Shown here in pieces: positions 8,022 through 16,610 of a stretch of 64,000 nt of DNA; positions within the stretch are counted from its first letter, which is position 1; each line of letters begins with the position of its first letter. The DNA comes from SAR202 cluster bacterium. GTDB taxonomy: Bacteria; Chloroflexota; Dehalococcoidia; Lucifugimonadales; VXLM01. The notes below the pieces were generated by a model, which worked only from the letters and a program-made list of their open reading frames with translations, did not search any database and was not told the DNA's origin. The translations under genes and the position numbers were made by a program. The stretch spans positions 38,805 to 102,804 of the forward strand of contig JAKUTR010000005.1 in assembly GCA_022448725.1 (NCBI GenBank), written 5' to 3'.

Positions 8022-9653
8022 TCAATTTCCTGACCGATATAACTCGGTTTCTTCATTAAATGAGAACCAACTAAACCAGAAGGCGTAGTGGGTCGGTATG
8101 CGCGCTAGCTTTTCGTCTGGGCTTTCAGAGTTGATCAGGGCGTCTTCCGTTGCAATCCATTCTTTCCCATCCTCGTCCATTACTTTCATTAATGCAGTGG
8201 TGTTCTGGTTACCAGAGATGAGGCTAAACTGATGGTTACCTCTTTCGTAAATTCTCGCGGCCTGAGATTTTCCAGAAGCCAGCACAATCACATTAGTATC
8301 ATCGAGGGTGTCATTTAAGAGTCTAACCTCGTTGAGTGCATCGACTTGATAGGCTTTATGGACATTCCCAATACTAAGTGTAAGAACTACTTCCTTTGGC
8401 TGAAGAGCTTCACTCTGGTTTGGAACCGGGAACATGGTATCCGGGCTGTTGAAATATTCATAGTAAATCGACCTTGAATCTGCCTCAGGTTGATAATTAC
8501 TTTCTGGATATACTCCCGTGTTGATCGATAGTACTGTCGTATCCGGATGCTCCTCGAGCCACTCCTCCCACGTGGTTAGCAACGTCGGGAAAAAGTCGAG
8601 CCTAAAGTCCGTATCTGTTAGATCACCGGAAATCGGTTGTCCATTACCCTGATGCCAAAGCGTTAAAGTTTCACGGTCATACATCACCTTGTTGCTCTGG
8701 AACAGCAGGCCCGAGGTTCCAAAGGTCGATTCAATCCCATCGAACTTACGGCTGAAAGCAATACCCGTACCACAAAGAACGCAGTAAGCCAGTGTAATAG
8801 GTTCACTGCCAAGAGTATCATTCGCCATCTCATGAGCGTTCATGATTCGCAGCGGGTACGCACGGTGTTCACCATTGATTGACACTCCAAAGACTCGATC
8901 GTCTGGCCTAAGGTAGTTCTGCTCCCCCGACTCCACATTTGGAGGAGACTCAAGGGGCAGGATCCCATCTGGAGGAACGCCCCCCCACATAAGCTCAAAG
9001 GGGTGGATAACAAGCTTCCCGGTAGCACTCTCCAACAAGAGGTCAAAACTTTCGTCAATACTGGAGAAAAAGCGTCGTTTGAGTTGGATGTAGCCTGTAG
9101 GCGCTGGGTAATCACTAAGGTTTTGGCCCAGCCATTCAGCCCAATACGACCAGTCCTGTATCTCAGATCCAAGGTCCTGATTGGTCAACTCTTTGATGGT
9201 AAGAATTGCTTGGTCGAACATCCTGGCAGTGGGCATGTATCTGAGCAACCCGATTATCACCGGTACCATAGTGGTGTCATTGTTAATCCGTGCTTCCTCA
9301 AATCCTTCAAAAGCATAACGGGCACCCGATCCAGCATGATCTTGGAAAGATAGTGACATAACGCCCTGGTATATTTTCGCCATAGCTACTACCGACTCGT
9401 AATCTGCATCAGGGGTTGGGACCGTATCCACTGAAGGTGTTGGTTCGTCGGGTGCGATATCGACGACGTTTTGATCAGGTTCTGACGTGACTGTCGCAGT
9501 GGGCAGAGCAGTCGGGGGGATTGATTTCTCTTCCAAAATAGGCGGCGGCCCTTCACCAGAGCCACAGCCAAGCACCACAGCTAATAAGATGATGCTCCAC
9601 ACAATAAAGAATGGAAACACTTTAACTATATTTCGCTTCATTAACTTCACCAT
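8022..9653 (-). CDS. DUF3179 domain lipoprotein
   Basis: Secreted protein with a lipoprotein signal: a basic N-terminus, a hydrophobic stretch ending LAVVLGCG, then a Ser/Pro/Thr-rich linker to about residue 75. The DUF3179 core follows from about residue 240, with RVFGVSINGEHRAYP, AYCVLCGTGIAFSRK, GLLFQSNKVMYD and the conserved LWHQGNGQPISG. The two Cys in YCVLCGTG and the Trp-His pair are the family hallmarks. The function of DUF3179 is not established. The lipobox places it on the outer face of the membrane. The GTGAAG ahead of ATG 9641 makes that start (MKRNIV) a reasonable alternative. Confidence 0.82.
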   Translation of the reverse strand: MVKLMKRNIVKVFPFFIVWSIILLAVVLGCGSGEGPPPILEEKSIPPTALPTATVTSEPDQNVVDIAPDEPTPSVDTVPTPDADYESVVAMAKIYQGVMSLSFQDHAGSGARYAFEGFEEARINNDTTMVPVIIGLLRYMPTARMFDQAILTIKELTNQDLGSEIQDWSYWAEWLGQNLSDYPAPTGYIQLKRRFFSSIDESFDLLLESATGKLVIHPFELMWGGVPPDGILPLESPPNVESGEQNYLRPDDRVFGVSINGEHRAYPLRIMNAHEMANDTLGSEPITLAYCVLCGTGIAFSRKFDGIESTFGTSGLLFQSNKVMYDRETLTLWHQGNGQPISGDLTDTDFRLDFFPTLLTTWEEWLEEHPDTTVLSINTGVYPESNYQPEADSRSIYYEYFNSPDTMFPVPNQSEALQPKEVVLTLSIGNVHKAYQVDALNEVRLLNDTLDDTNVIVLASGKSQAARIYERGNHQFSLISGNQNTTALMKVMDEDGKEWIATEDALINSESPDEKLARIPTHYAFWFSWFSFNEETELYRSGN

Positions 9654-9701
9654 TTATTAGAACCTTATTGGTGGTGAAAAGGTTACTGACCTAAAACTTT
9701 A

Positions 9702-10997
9702 CTAATCCTCGACTCTTACCATAGTGCCAATTTCGGCTACCGCTTCGAGTTCTGCTAATTCGGTGATCGCTTGCTGAATGGCTGACTCTTTCGCTCGATT
9801 ACTAATGAGTACGATTTCAGCTTGTAGCGTGGTGAAGTCGACCTCCTTCTGAATAACAGATGCGATACTGATTTCTAAGTCACCCAGAACGCGTGTTATT
9901 TCCGCAAGCACGCCAGGCCGCTCGACAACGTTCATTCGGATGTAGTATTTAGTTTCTAGATCCATAATTGGGCGGATCTGAGTGTTGCGTCTGAGGAAGC
10001 CTATTGATGACGAATCCTTACCATCCAAAATACCCCGAGAGCAATCAATAACATCCGCGAGAATAGAGCTAGTCGTTGGCATTGCTCCCGCGCCTTGTCC
10101 ATGGAATAAAACTCGACCTGCAAGGTCCGTCTCGATTTCTATCGCATTCAGCACTCCGTCAACCTTAGCTATCATTGTGTCTGAAGATATGAATGCCGGA
10201 TGTACACGTGCCTGAATACCTTCAACGTCTTTACGTGCCACAGCGATAAGCTTTATGGTGTAACCAAGCTCGGCTGCATACACGAAGTCGCGGGACGTCA
10301 GTTTGGTTATACCTTCACAGTAAACGTTGCTATCAAACACTGGGGTCTGGAAGGCGACGGAAGCAAGGATCGCTAGTTTGTAAGTCGCATCAATACCTTC
10401 AACGTCGTTCGTAGGATCCGGCTCCGCGTATCCTAAACCTTGCGCCTCTGCCAGAGCATCCAGAAAATCAATACCATCACGTGCCATACGTGTCAGTATG
10501 TAATTGGTTGTACCGTTTATGATGCCATTCACAGCTATGACCTCATTAGCCGAGAGATCACGCTGAAGTGGAGCGATAATTGGCGTTCCGCCGGCCACTG
10601 TAGCCTCAAATAGGACTCGAACCTGCTTCGCGTGTGCTGCCTCCAGAATTTCTGGACCATACTTGGCCATCACGTCCTTATTAGCAGTTACGACATGCTT
10701 CCCATTAGAAATGGCCTGGAAGATGTAATCTTTTGCAGGTACCTGCCCGCCCAAGACCTCGACGACAACGTCAACCTCGGGATTTTCAAGAACATCCTGA
10801 GGGTTAGTTGTCAGAAGGTCGGATAGGGAGTCTATTCCACGTGACTTATGGAGATCCCGTACTAGTACATTACGTAACTCAATGCTAGCACCGGATGCGT
10901 ACAACAGACTCTTACCCTTTTCAAAAATGGTGCGCGCAACACCACCACCGACGACCCCAGCTCCAAGAAGACCAATTCCTATTGTCCGGGTGGCCAT
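9702..10997 (-). CDS. hom: Homoserine dehydrogenase
   Basis: NAD(P)H-dependent reduction of aspartate semialdehyde to homoserine, on the route to threonine and methionine. GLLGAGVVGGGVART is the nucleotide-binding motif, VVTANKDVMAKYG holds the catalytic-site Lys region, and GIINGTTNYILTRM with DVEGIDATYKLAILA forms the substrate site. Residues about 350-425 (YYIRMNVVERPGVLAEI) are a C-terminal ACT domain, which usually gives feedback control by threonine. The 431-residue length is standard. It starts 25 bases beyond the terminator-like hairpin that ends the rpsF operon. Confidence 0.95.
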   Translation of the reverse strand: MATRTIGIGLLGAGVVGGGVARTIFEKGKSLLYASGASIELRNVLVRDLHKSRGIDSLSDLLTTNPQDVLENPEVDVVVEVLGGQVPAKDYIFQAISNGKHVVTANKDVMAKYGPEILEAAHAKQVRVLFEATVAGGTPIIAPLQRDLSANEVIAVNGIINGTTNYILTRMARDGIDFLDALAEAQGLGYAEPDPTNDVEGIDATYKLAILASVAFQTPVFDSNVYCEGITKLTSRDFVYAAELGYTIKLIAVARKDVEGIQARVHPAFISSDTMIAKVDGVLNAIEIETDLAGRVLFHGQGAGAMPTTSSILADVIDCSRGILDGKDSSSIGFLRRNTQIRPIMDLETKYYIRMNVVERPGVLAEITRVLGDLEISIASVIQKEVDFTTLQAEIVLISNRAKESAIQQAITELAELEAVAEIGTMVRVED

Positions 10998-11021
10998 AAG
11001 TCCCTCATTCTATTTGTCAAG

Positions 11022-11057
11022 AAGAGGGCCCGTCCTCACTTGTGGACGGGCCCTCTT
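11022..11057 (-). terminator. Strong hairpin between rpsR and hom
   Basis: Perfect 14-pair inverted repeat (11022-11035 with 11044-11057) with an eight-base loop, 24 bases past the rpsR stop. The stem is very GC-rich. On the minus strand it is followed by TTGACAAAT rather than a clean T run, so release may be partial and allow read-through into hom. It most likely ends the rpsF-ssb-rpsR transcript. Confidence 0.7.
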
Positions 11058-11080
11058 AAAGTCTGACTATGCCATACCGT

Positions 11081-11449
11081 CTAAGTAAAAGACCTCGCTT
11101 GACCAACGCTATGGTACCTATCGTAAGGGATCAGAGCCAGATAACGGGCTCGTTTCACAGCTATCGCGAGGGGCCGCTGGCATTTGGAACACATGCCGGT
11201 CTTACGCCTCGATTCAATCTTGGCCATGTCATTAACAAAGCGTTTAATAAAATCTACGTCCTTGTAATCGATTTGTTTACCTTCGACACAAGGGCAGATC
11301 CGACGCCGCTGCCTGAAGAACCTTCCTCGTGGTCTTCCTCCTGGCCTACCTCCTGGTCCACCAGGTCCGCGTCCGCCTGGTGCACTCGATCCATTTGGTC
11401 CATCTCCTCTAGGAGCTGACGGTCGTGGTTGTGTATATTCCGTAGTCAC
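11081..11449 (-). CDS. rpsR: 30S ribosomal protein bS18
   Basis: Binds the platform of the small ribosomal subunit with bS6. The conserved core RRRICPCVEG through ESRRKTGMCSKCQRPLA to RARYLALIPY is complete. The CPC plus CSKC cysteines mark a zinc-binding version. The first 45 residues are an unusual Pro/Gly/Arg-rich extension, making it 122 residues against the usual 75-90. It is the last gene of the rpsF-ssb-rpsR operon. Confidence 0.95.
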   Translation of the reverse strand: MTTEYTQPRPSAPRGDGPNGSSAPGGRGPGGPGGRPGGRPRGRFFRQRRRICPCVEGKQIDYKDVDFIKRFVNDMAKIESRRKTGMCSKCQRPLAIAVKRARYLALIPYDRYHSVGQARSFT

Positions 11450-11467
11450 GTATCCACCTCTCGTTCT

Positions 11468-11887
11468 TTACCAGGGTAGGTCCTCAACCGCATCAGGGGC
11501 AGGCCCAGCAGGAAAATCACCTGCGCCAGTGCCCGGTGGGACACCTTCCTCACGATCAGCGGTGCGATCCAAAAATCTTACATCAAATGCCGTCACATCG
11601 AGACTAGTTCGTTGCTGACCATCCGCACCGGTGTATTCCCGTGTACTCAATCTACCATCAACGAACACTTTCATACCTTTCGTCACGTACTGGTTACAGG
11701 TCTCTGCAAGCTTATTCCAGGCAGATACGTTGAACCATTCTGTCTCATCACGCTGCTCTCCTTCACTAGTTGTATACCTTCGATTGGTCGCAACTGAGAA
11801 AGAGGTCACGGGATTGCCATTGGGCGTGTACCGCATCTCGGGGTCCCGTCCAACATTACCAATGAGGAAAATCTTGTTCATAGACAT
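11468..11887 (-). CDS. ssb: Single-stranded DNA-binding protein
   Basis: Protects single-stranded DNA and recruits replication and repair partners. The OB fold starts MSMNKIFLIGNVGRDPEMRY and contains the typical EWFNVSAWNKLAE. A short disordered tail ends DAVEDLPW. The bacterial tail normally ends in Pro-Phe after several acids; here the last residue is Trp and the acidic stretch is short. The 139-residue length is normal. It lies between rpsF and rpsR with gaps of about 19 bases, the classic order. Confidence 0.96.
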   Translation of the reverse strand: MSMNKIFLIGNVGRDPEMRYTPNGNPVTSFSVATNRRYTTSEGEQRDETEWFNVSAWNKLAETCNQYVTKGMKVFVDGRLSTREYTGADGQQRTSLDVTAFDVRFLDRTADREEGVPPGTGAGDFPAGPAPDAVEDLPW

Positions 11888-11906
11888 AGTGGTGACGCCG
11901 CCTAGC

Positions 11907-12203
11907 CTACAGCTTAACTACAAGGGATCGGAGAATATCTTCCGACGAATTCAAGTAACGGTCAAGTTCCTGTGCACTGCCAGCGGCCATAGTGAAATTT
12001 GTAAGAACGTAGTTACCTTCCATAAATTTCTTTATGGGGTATGCGAATCTCTTTATCCCCCATACATCTCGCTCAGTAAGTTCGCCTCCCCGTTCACCCA
12101 CCCAACCTGCGATGCGATCAACGATACCGCTGACCTCATCTTCAGTGGCTTCGGGGCTGAGGATAAGAACCGCTTCATACTTCCGTGTTCGCTCTGCTAC
12201 CAC
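11907..12203 (-). CDS. rpsF: 30S ribosomal protein bS6
   Basis: Small-subunit protein that pairs with bS18. The sequence KYEAVLILSPEATEDEV and the C-terminal half with IKKFMEGNYVLTNF match the family, and 98 residues is normal. The GTG start at 12203 is supported by AGGAG six bases upstream. It is the first gene of the operon, with an extended -10 promoter about 60 bases upstream. The leader is about 55 bases and contains a short palindrome at 12248-12260. Confidence 0.95.
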   Translation of the reverse strand: MVAERTRKYEAVLILSPEATEDEVSGIVDRIAGWVGERGGELTERDVWGIKRFAYPIKKFMEGNYVLTNFTMAAGSAQELDRYLNSSEDILRSLVVKL

Positions 12204-12264
12204 TTGAACTCCTACAATTTAGACGACTACACACTTGTGCTCAACCTGCGTTTCGCGAACGTTA

Positions 12265-12273
12265 ATTATACCA
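12265..12273 (-). promoter_or_regulatory. Extended -10 promoter of the rpsF-ssb-rpsR operon
   Basis: On the minus strand the sequence reads TGGTATAAT: a perfect TATAAT with the TGn extension and no convincing -35 box. The start site would be near 12258, giving a leader of about 55 bases before the rpsF GTG. A palindrome, CGTTTCGCGAACG at 12248-12260, lies at the start of that leader and could fold or bind a regulator. Confidence 0.6.
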
Positions 12274-12363
12274 TGCACGGCTGTACCTCGGTAGCTTTCA
12301 ACTGTCGCTAATACTAGTCTGCCTCCACACAGCAACTATCCAGGTCAGAATATGGTCATTTAG

Positions 12364-12388
12364 GTACTGTCCGTAATGCGGACTGTAC
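12364..12388. repeat. Inverted repeat in the rpsF / GMC oxidoreductase divergent region
   Basis: Ten-base arms (12364-12373 and 12379-12388) with a five-base spacer and one central T-T mismatch. It lies between the divergent rpsF and GMC genes, upstream of both, and looks like an operator or short hairpin. The rest of the 340-base gap (12204-12543) holds only the rpsF promoter and leader and the ribosome binding site of the GMC gene. Confidence 0.4.
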
Positions 12389-12543
12389 CACTCAAATGAG
12401 CGTAATGGATTTGAGGATTTGAGATGGGGCTTTAGCTCACTCAAAGATCTTCACGAAACACGTGATTATCTGCTGGACTTGCTTTAGGATTTACTCGGTG
12501 GTAGAACTGAAAATACCGATAAAATGACACGCCGGAGGAAGTC

Positions 12544-14151
12544 ATGGGACAGGACCACGACGTCGTTGAAGTCCTGGTAATTGGCGCGGGCATGTCCAGT
12601 GGTGCCTTCACCTGGAGCCTCACCAAAGCTGGGTTTGGCGTGATGTGTTTGGAACAGGGCAATTGGCCCACTCCTAGTGAATACCCGGTTACAGATGATG
12701 ACTGGGAGTTACATATCTACTCGGATTACCATCTCGACCCCAACGTTCGCTCTCAGCCAGAAGACTACCCTATAAATACTGAAAACTCTCCGATAACTCC
12801 GCTCATGTACAACGCTGTCGGGGGTAGTGCCATACACTGGGGCGCGCACTTCCCTCGAATGCGTCCATCCGACTTCCGAGTAAAGACCTTGGATAGTGTC
12901 GCAGATGATTGGCCCATCAACTACTTTGATTTGGAACCATATTTTGATCTTAACGACAAGATGACAGGAGTTGCTGGACTACATGGAAACCCCGCGTACC
13001 CACCTATGTCACCACGCCAGATGCCGCCGCTACCGATTGGGAAGCAGGGGAGCAAGTTAGTAGAAGGATTCGAAAAATTAGGCTGGCACTGGTGGCCTGC
13101 TGAGAGTGCCATCAACTCCACACACTACGATGGCCGGCCTCCGTGTACCAACGGAGGGCCTTGTATAACCGGCTGTTACAACGGAGCCAAGTCAACGGCA
13201 GACCTGACGTATTGGCCAAAGGCGCTTCAGAATGGCGCGGTACTACATACTAATTCCAGAGTATCTCATATCACCACGAAGCCTAGTGGCAAGGTAGATG
13301 GGGTTGTCTACTTCGATACCAGTGGGGAGGTACACCATCAACGCGCGAACGTTGTGGTTATTGCTGCAAATGGTGTGGGCACACCTCGGATACTTCTTAA
13401 CTCAGCCTCTGCCTCACACCCTAACGGTCTAGCCAATAGCAGTGGATTACTAGGGAAAAACCTTATGTTCCACCCTGTAGCTGCAACGGTCGGTGTTTTT
13501 GAGGATGACCTAGAAGGATATAAAGGCGCACTCGCTTGCGCCATTACGAGTTACGAACATGTCGAAACGGATCGCTCTAGAGGTTTTGTCAGAGGATATC
13601 AACTCCAGTCTAACCGTCAACTTGGCCCATTGAATACCGCATTGGGCGGCCCATTGGAAAGAGCGATTCCTTGGGGATCCAAACACCATTCCTCATTCAC
13701 AGATAGATTCAATCACATCATCCCAATCGCTGCCCTCGGAGAGGATCTTCCTGAATTGCAAAATGAGGTCATTCTCGATAAGACATTGACCGATAGTGAC
13801 GGAATACCTGCTCCAAAAGTTAATTACTCTATCAGTAAAAACAGTGAAACGATGATGACTCACGCCGTCGCCCGGTGCACGGATGTTTTGGAAGCTGCTG
13901 GTGCAACACAAGTACTCGTCAATCAGCAAATGCAAGGGGCAGGCTGGCATCTCCTAGGAACGGCTCGGATGGGTATTGATCCAGCAACTTCAGTTGTGAA
14001 TCAGCATGGTAAGACGCACGATGTGGACAATCTGTACATAATAGATGGAAGCGTTTTTGTGACTGCGGGGGCTGTGAATCCGACTTCTACGATTCAGGCA
14101 ATCGCACTCTATATTGCTGAACAGATGAAGCGGAACGCGAGGAACCTATGA
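12544..14151 (+). CDS. GMC family oxidoreductase
   Basis: FAD-dependent glucose-methanol-choline oxidoreductase, 535 residues. The N-terminal dinucleotide fold is LVIGAGMSSGAF. The C-terminal block GWHLLGTARMG carries the catalytic His, followed by NLYIIDGSVFVTAGAVNPT. The substrate is an alcohol or sugar of unknown identity. GGAGG eight bases upstream sets the ATG. Its stop overlaps the next start by four bases, and that gene encodes a gluconate-2-dehydrogenase subunit 3-like partner, so this is probably the large subunit of a dehydrogenase rather than a free oxidase. No cytochrome subunit is present. Confidence 0.9.
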   Translation: MGQDHDVVEVLVIGAGMSSGAFTWSLTKAGFGVMCLEQGNWPTPSEYPVTDDDWELHIYSDYHLDPNVRSQPEDYPINTENSPITPLMYNAVGGSAIHWGAHFPRMRPSDFRVKTLDSVADDWPINYFDLEPYFDLNDKMTGVAGLHGNPAYPPMSPRQMPPLPIGKQGSKLVEGFEKLGWHWWPAESAINSTHYDGRPPCTNGGPCITGCYNGAKSTADLTYWPKALQNGAVLHTNSRVSHITTKPSGKVDGVVYFDTSGEVHHQRANVVVIAANGVGTPRILLNSASASHPNGLANSSGLLGKNLMFHPVAATVGVFEDDLEGYKGALACAITSYEHVETDRSRGFVRGYQLQSNRQLGPLNTALGGPLERAIPWGSKHHSSFTDRFNHIIPIAALGEDLPELQNEVILDKTLTDSDGIPAPKVNYSISKNSETMMTHAVARCTDVLEAAGATQVLVNQQMQGAGWHLLGTARMGIDPATSVVNQHGKTHDVDNLYIIDGSVFVTAGAVNPTSTIQAIALYIAEQMKRNARNL

Positions 14152-14624
14152 CTAACCCTCAAAAGGCCCTAAAGACCTCGTTTTTGTCGAGGGATCAGCA
14201 AAAACTCCTGTCCACTGTTATAGACGTGATCATCCCAGCAAGCAATGGGTCTCCATCGGCCTCTGATGCAGATGTGGCGACACATGTAGAATCGTCCTTA
14301 TCTACGTCATCAGCTACGAGGAATCTCCTTACGTCTGGCCTCCAGGCTATTGAAGTTACGAGTGGTCGAGCATATCGCAAAAGTTTAGCGGACCTGACGT
14401 ATGAACAACGCGAGTCCCTCCTCTCAAAGATCGAATCTGCCTTACCCGAATTCTTTAATGTTCTCATTCAGCAAACTTACTCTGGGTACTACACTAACTC
14501 AAACGTCCTTCGGTCGAAGGGCATACATGTGGGTGCACCGCAGCCGGAAGGCTTTCAAATGGAACCATTTCAAGAGAGCCTTCTAGAAAGAGTCCGATCA
14601 AGTGGGACAAAGTATCGTACCTAG
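14148..14624 (+). CDS. Gluconate 2-dehydrogenase subunit 3-like protein
   Basis: Small partner of GMC-type dehydrogenases, 158 residues. The segment LLSTVIDVIIPASNGSPSAS and the C-terminal YSGYYTN region resemble the family. Known relatives usually have a Tat signal that carries the folded flavoprotein out of the cell; none is visible here, nor in the large subunit, so this complex may be cytoplasmic. The start overlaps the GMC stop (ATGA), which supports translational coupling. Confidence 0.75.
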   Translation: MTNPQKALKTSFLSRDQQKLLSTVIDVIIPASNGSPSASDADVATHVESSLSTSSATRNLLTSGLQAIEVTSGRAYRKSLADLTYEQRESLLSKIESALPEFFNVLIQQTYSGYYTNSNVLRSKGIHVGAPQPEGFQMEPFQESLLERVRSSGTKYRT

Positions 14625-14646
14625 CAGATTCAAAAAGGAGCAGCAG

Positions 14647-15642
14647 ATGGGTAAATCTCTTGATGAGCGATTCCAGGGCGCGCTACTATCTATGCCCACT
14701 TTCAACGATGAAGCATTTCATCTTCAACTCAACCGACAGCGGATACACATAAACTGGCTGATCGATAACGGAATTGTGGAAGGGCAAGGAGTATTGATCA
14801 TCGCGGGGGGCATGGGCGAAGGGTATTTCCTTGAACCCAGTGAGTGGGAAACCCTGGCAGACCTGGTGGTAAGTGAAGCAAGAGGACGAATCCCAACCGG
14901 GATAGGAATCAAGGAACTCAGTGCCCGACGTGCCGCATACAAAGCAAAGTACGCAGCGAACGCTGGGATCGACTGCATCCAAGTCTCACCTCCTCATTAC
15001 CTACTGCCTACTGAAGAGGAGATTTTTCAACACTTCAAATACATAAATGACGCAGCCACTATCCCAATCATCGCCTACAATACACCATGGGCGATGCCCC
15101 ACCCTGGCTACGAGTTCTCGGAAACCCTACTGAGCCGGTTCTCTGATCTAGAAAACCTGGTTGCGATTAAGTGGTCAACTCAAGATTACCGACACTGTAT
15201 GAAGATGATCCGGCTGTTCAAGGATCGCTTCATTTTTCTCGACAACAACAGGATTCTTAGCCACGGTGGACGGGTTGGTTCGCGCGGATTCACAGACTTT
15301 TTCGGGAATGTCGCGCCTAGATTGTCCCTGAGAAAATGGGAACTTTATCGTGAAGAGCGCTTTGATGAACTCGACGAACTTGAACTGGCTATCGAATTTG
15401 ATCCTGTGGCGCAAGCAAGCTCGCGGCCGGACCTTTCTAAAGCGACAATCCTTTCTAGTATGGGAGAAGGTCCAGCCGCACGACTGATTCTCAACGCCCT
15501 CGGCATGGATTCCGGCCCTCCTTTTCCTGCCCAGGTTCGTCAGACAGAAGACGCGGTTCAAGCTTATCGCAAGATGATGGAAGAGAGCGGTTTCATGGAT
15601 TGGGTTGATTGGAAACAGTCAATATTTGAAGGGATAGACTAA
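14647..15642 (+). CDS. Dihydrodipicolinate synthase family protein
   Basis: DapA/NanA-type TIM-barrel lyase or dehydratase, 331 residues. GGMGEGYFL corresponds to the GTTGE loop, IAYNTPW holds the active-site Tyr and AIKWS the Schiff-base Lys. The protein is longer than true DapA (about 290) and the substrate loop differs, so lysine synthesis is unlikely; a keto-acid aldolase or dehydratase step after the GMC dehydrogenase fits the context. AAAAAGGAG at 14631-14639 selects ATG 14647. An in-frame GTG at 14602 lies inside the previous gene. Confidence 0.85.
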   Translation: MGKSLDERFQGALLSMPTFNDEAFHLQLNRQRIHINWLIDNGIVEGQGVLIIAGGMGEGYFLEPSEWETLADLVVSEARGRIPTGIGIKELSARRAAYKAKYAANAGIDCIQVSPPHYLLPTEEEIFQHFKYINDAATIPIIAYNTPWAMPHPGYEFSETLLSRFSDLENLVAIKWSTQDYRHCMKMIRLFKDRFIFLDNNRILSHGGRVGSRGFTDFFGNVAPRLSLRKWELYREERFDELDELELAIEFDPVAQASSRPDLSKATILSSMGEGPAARLILNALGMDSGPPFPAQVRQTEDAVQAYRKMMEESGFMDWVDWKQSIFEGID

Positions 15643-15739
15643 GAATGAACTGGTACCTAATTTGCAGCGGAATCCTCCAGGTGGCTCCTACACATTACCG
15701 ACCCCAAAGTTGGGTAGTCGCCACAACTGTACAGAGATA

Positions 15740-16540
15740 ATGCCACGGGCAAAAAAGGCGCTCGGTCAAAACTTTCTGACAGACGGAAGGGTTGTCGGAA
15801 AAATTACCGCCGCTGCCGAGATTTATAGTGACGACACGATTCTTGAGGTAGGTCCTGGTCGCGGGATACTAACTCGGGCCTTAGCCTCTAAAGCTGGGAA
15901 AGTTATTACCGTAGAGATTGATGAACAACTGATCCCATCACTGTATGAGAAGTTCTCGGATCACACCAACGTAGAAATTGTTCAGGGAGACGCGCGTGCA
16001 ATCTCGATTGATAAGCTCATCCCTGCAGAGGACAGGTACAAGGTCGTTGCAAACCTACCCTACTATGCAGCCTCCCCAATCGTCCGACGTTTCCTTGAAG
16101 CAGATCATAAGCCAACTCTGATGGTTGTAATGGTACAGCGGGAGGTCGGCCTGGACATGACGGCTAAACCAGGTAAAATGGGGATCCTCTCGGTAGCAAC
16201 ACAAGTCTACGGAAACCCACGCATCATCACGTCAGTACCACCACGCTCATTCCGGCCATCTCCCAAAGTTACATCAGCGGTCGTTAAAATTGATTTGTAC
16301 GACAAACCACTAGTGCCGTTCATGTCTCCTGACGGATTTTTTGAACTCGTACGTGCAGGCTTTAGTGCCCCGCGTAAACAGATCCATAACAATCTGCGAC
16401 ACAGGCTAAATACGAATCCGGACGTTATAGGAGAACTACTGGCACAAGCGAAAATCGATCCAAAACGCCGAGCCCAGACGTTGAGTATCACTGAATGGGG
16501 TACCCTGTATGAACTCTCCATACCCTTACTGGATCAATAA
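15740..16540 (+). CDS. rsmA: 16S rRNA A1518/A1519 dimethyltransferase RsmA (KsgA)
   Basis: Dimethylates two adenines near the 3' end of 16S rRNA during late assembly of the small subunit. KALGQNFLTD begins the protein, EVGPGRGILTRALA binds SAM, and NLPYYAASPI is the catalytic NLPY motif. I chose ATG 15740 (MPRAKKALGQNF), which gives 266 residues and the usual N-terminus; a TTG at 15662 would add 26 residues without family similarity. The next gene encodes a DNA glycosylase on the same strand. Confidence 0.93.
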   Translation: MPRAKKALGQNFLTDGRVVGKITAAAEIYSDDTILEVGPGRGILTRALASKAGKVITVEIDEQLIPSLYEKFSDHTNVEIVQGDARAISIDKLIPAEDRYKVVANLPYYAASPIVRRFLEADHKPTLMVVMVQREVGLDMTAKPGKMGILSVATQVYGNPRIITSVPPRSFRPSPKVTSAVVKIDLYDKPLVPFMSPDGFFELVRAGFSAPRKQIHNNLRHRLNTNPDVIGELLAQAKIDPKRRAQTLSITEWGTLYELSIPLLDQ

Positions 16541-16610
16541 ATCGCTTTACCGATAGCTCTTGGACACAGCGGGTATGCCCGGGCTACTGTCCAATCACAA
16601 AAAAGCATCA

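Noticed and set aside
9661..9684. Six-pair inverted repeat between hom and the DUF3179 gene
   Set aside because: The stem is short, there is no T run in the needed place, and it overlaps the probable ribosome binding region of the DUF3179 gene.
11015..11020. Perfect TTGACA on the minus strand ahead of hom
   Set aside because: A -10 at the right distance would fall inside the hom coding region and no good match is there; the sequence is better explained as the tail of the rpsR hairpin.
11631..12311. 226-codon plus-strand frame across rpsF and ssb
   Set aside because: It is antisense to two certain genes and has no recognisable motif or ribosome binding site.
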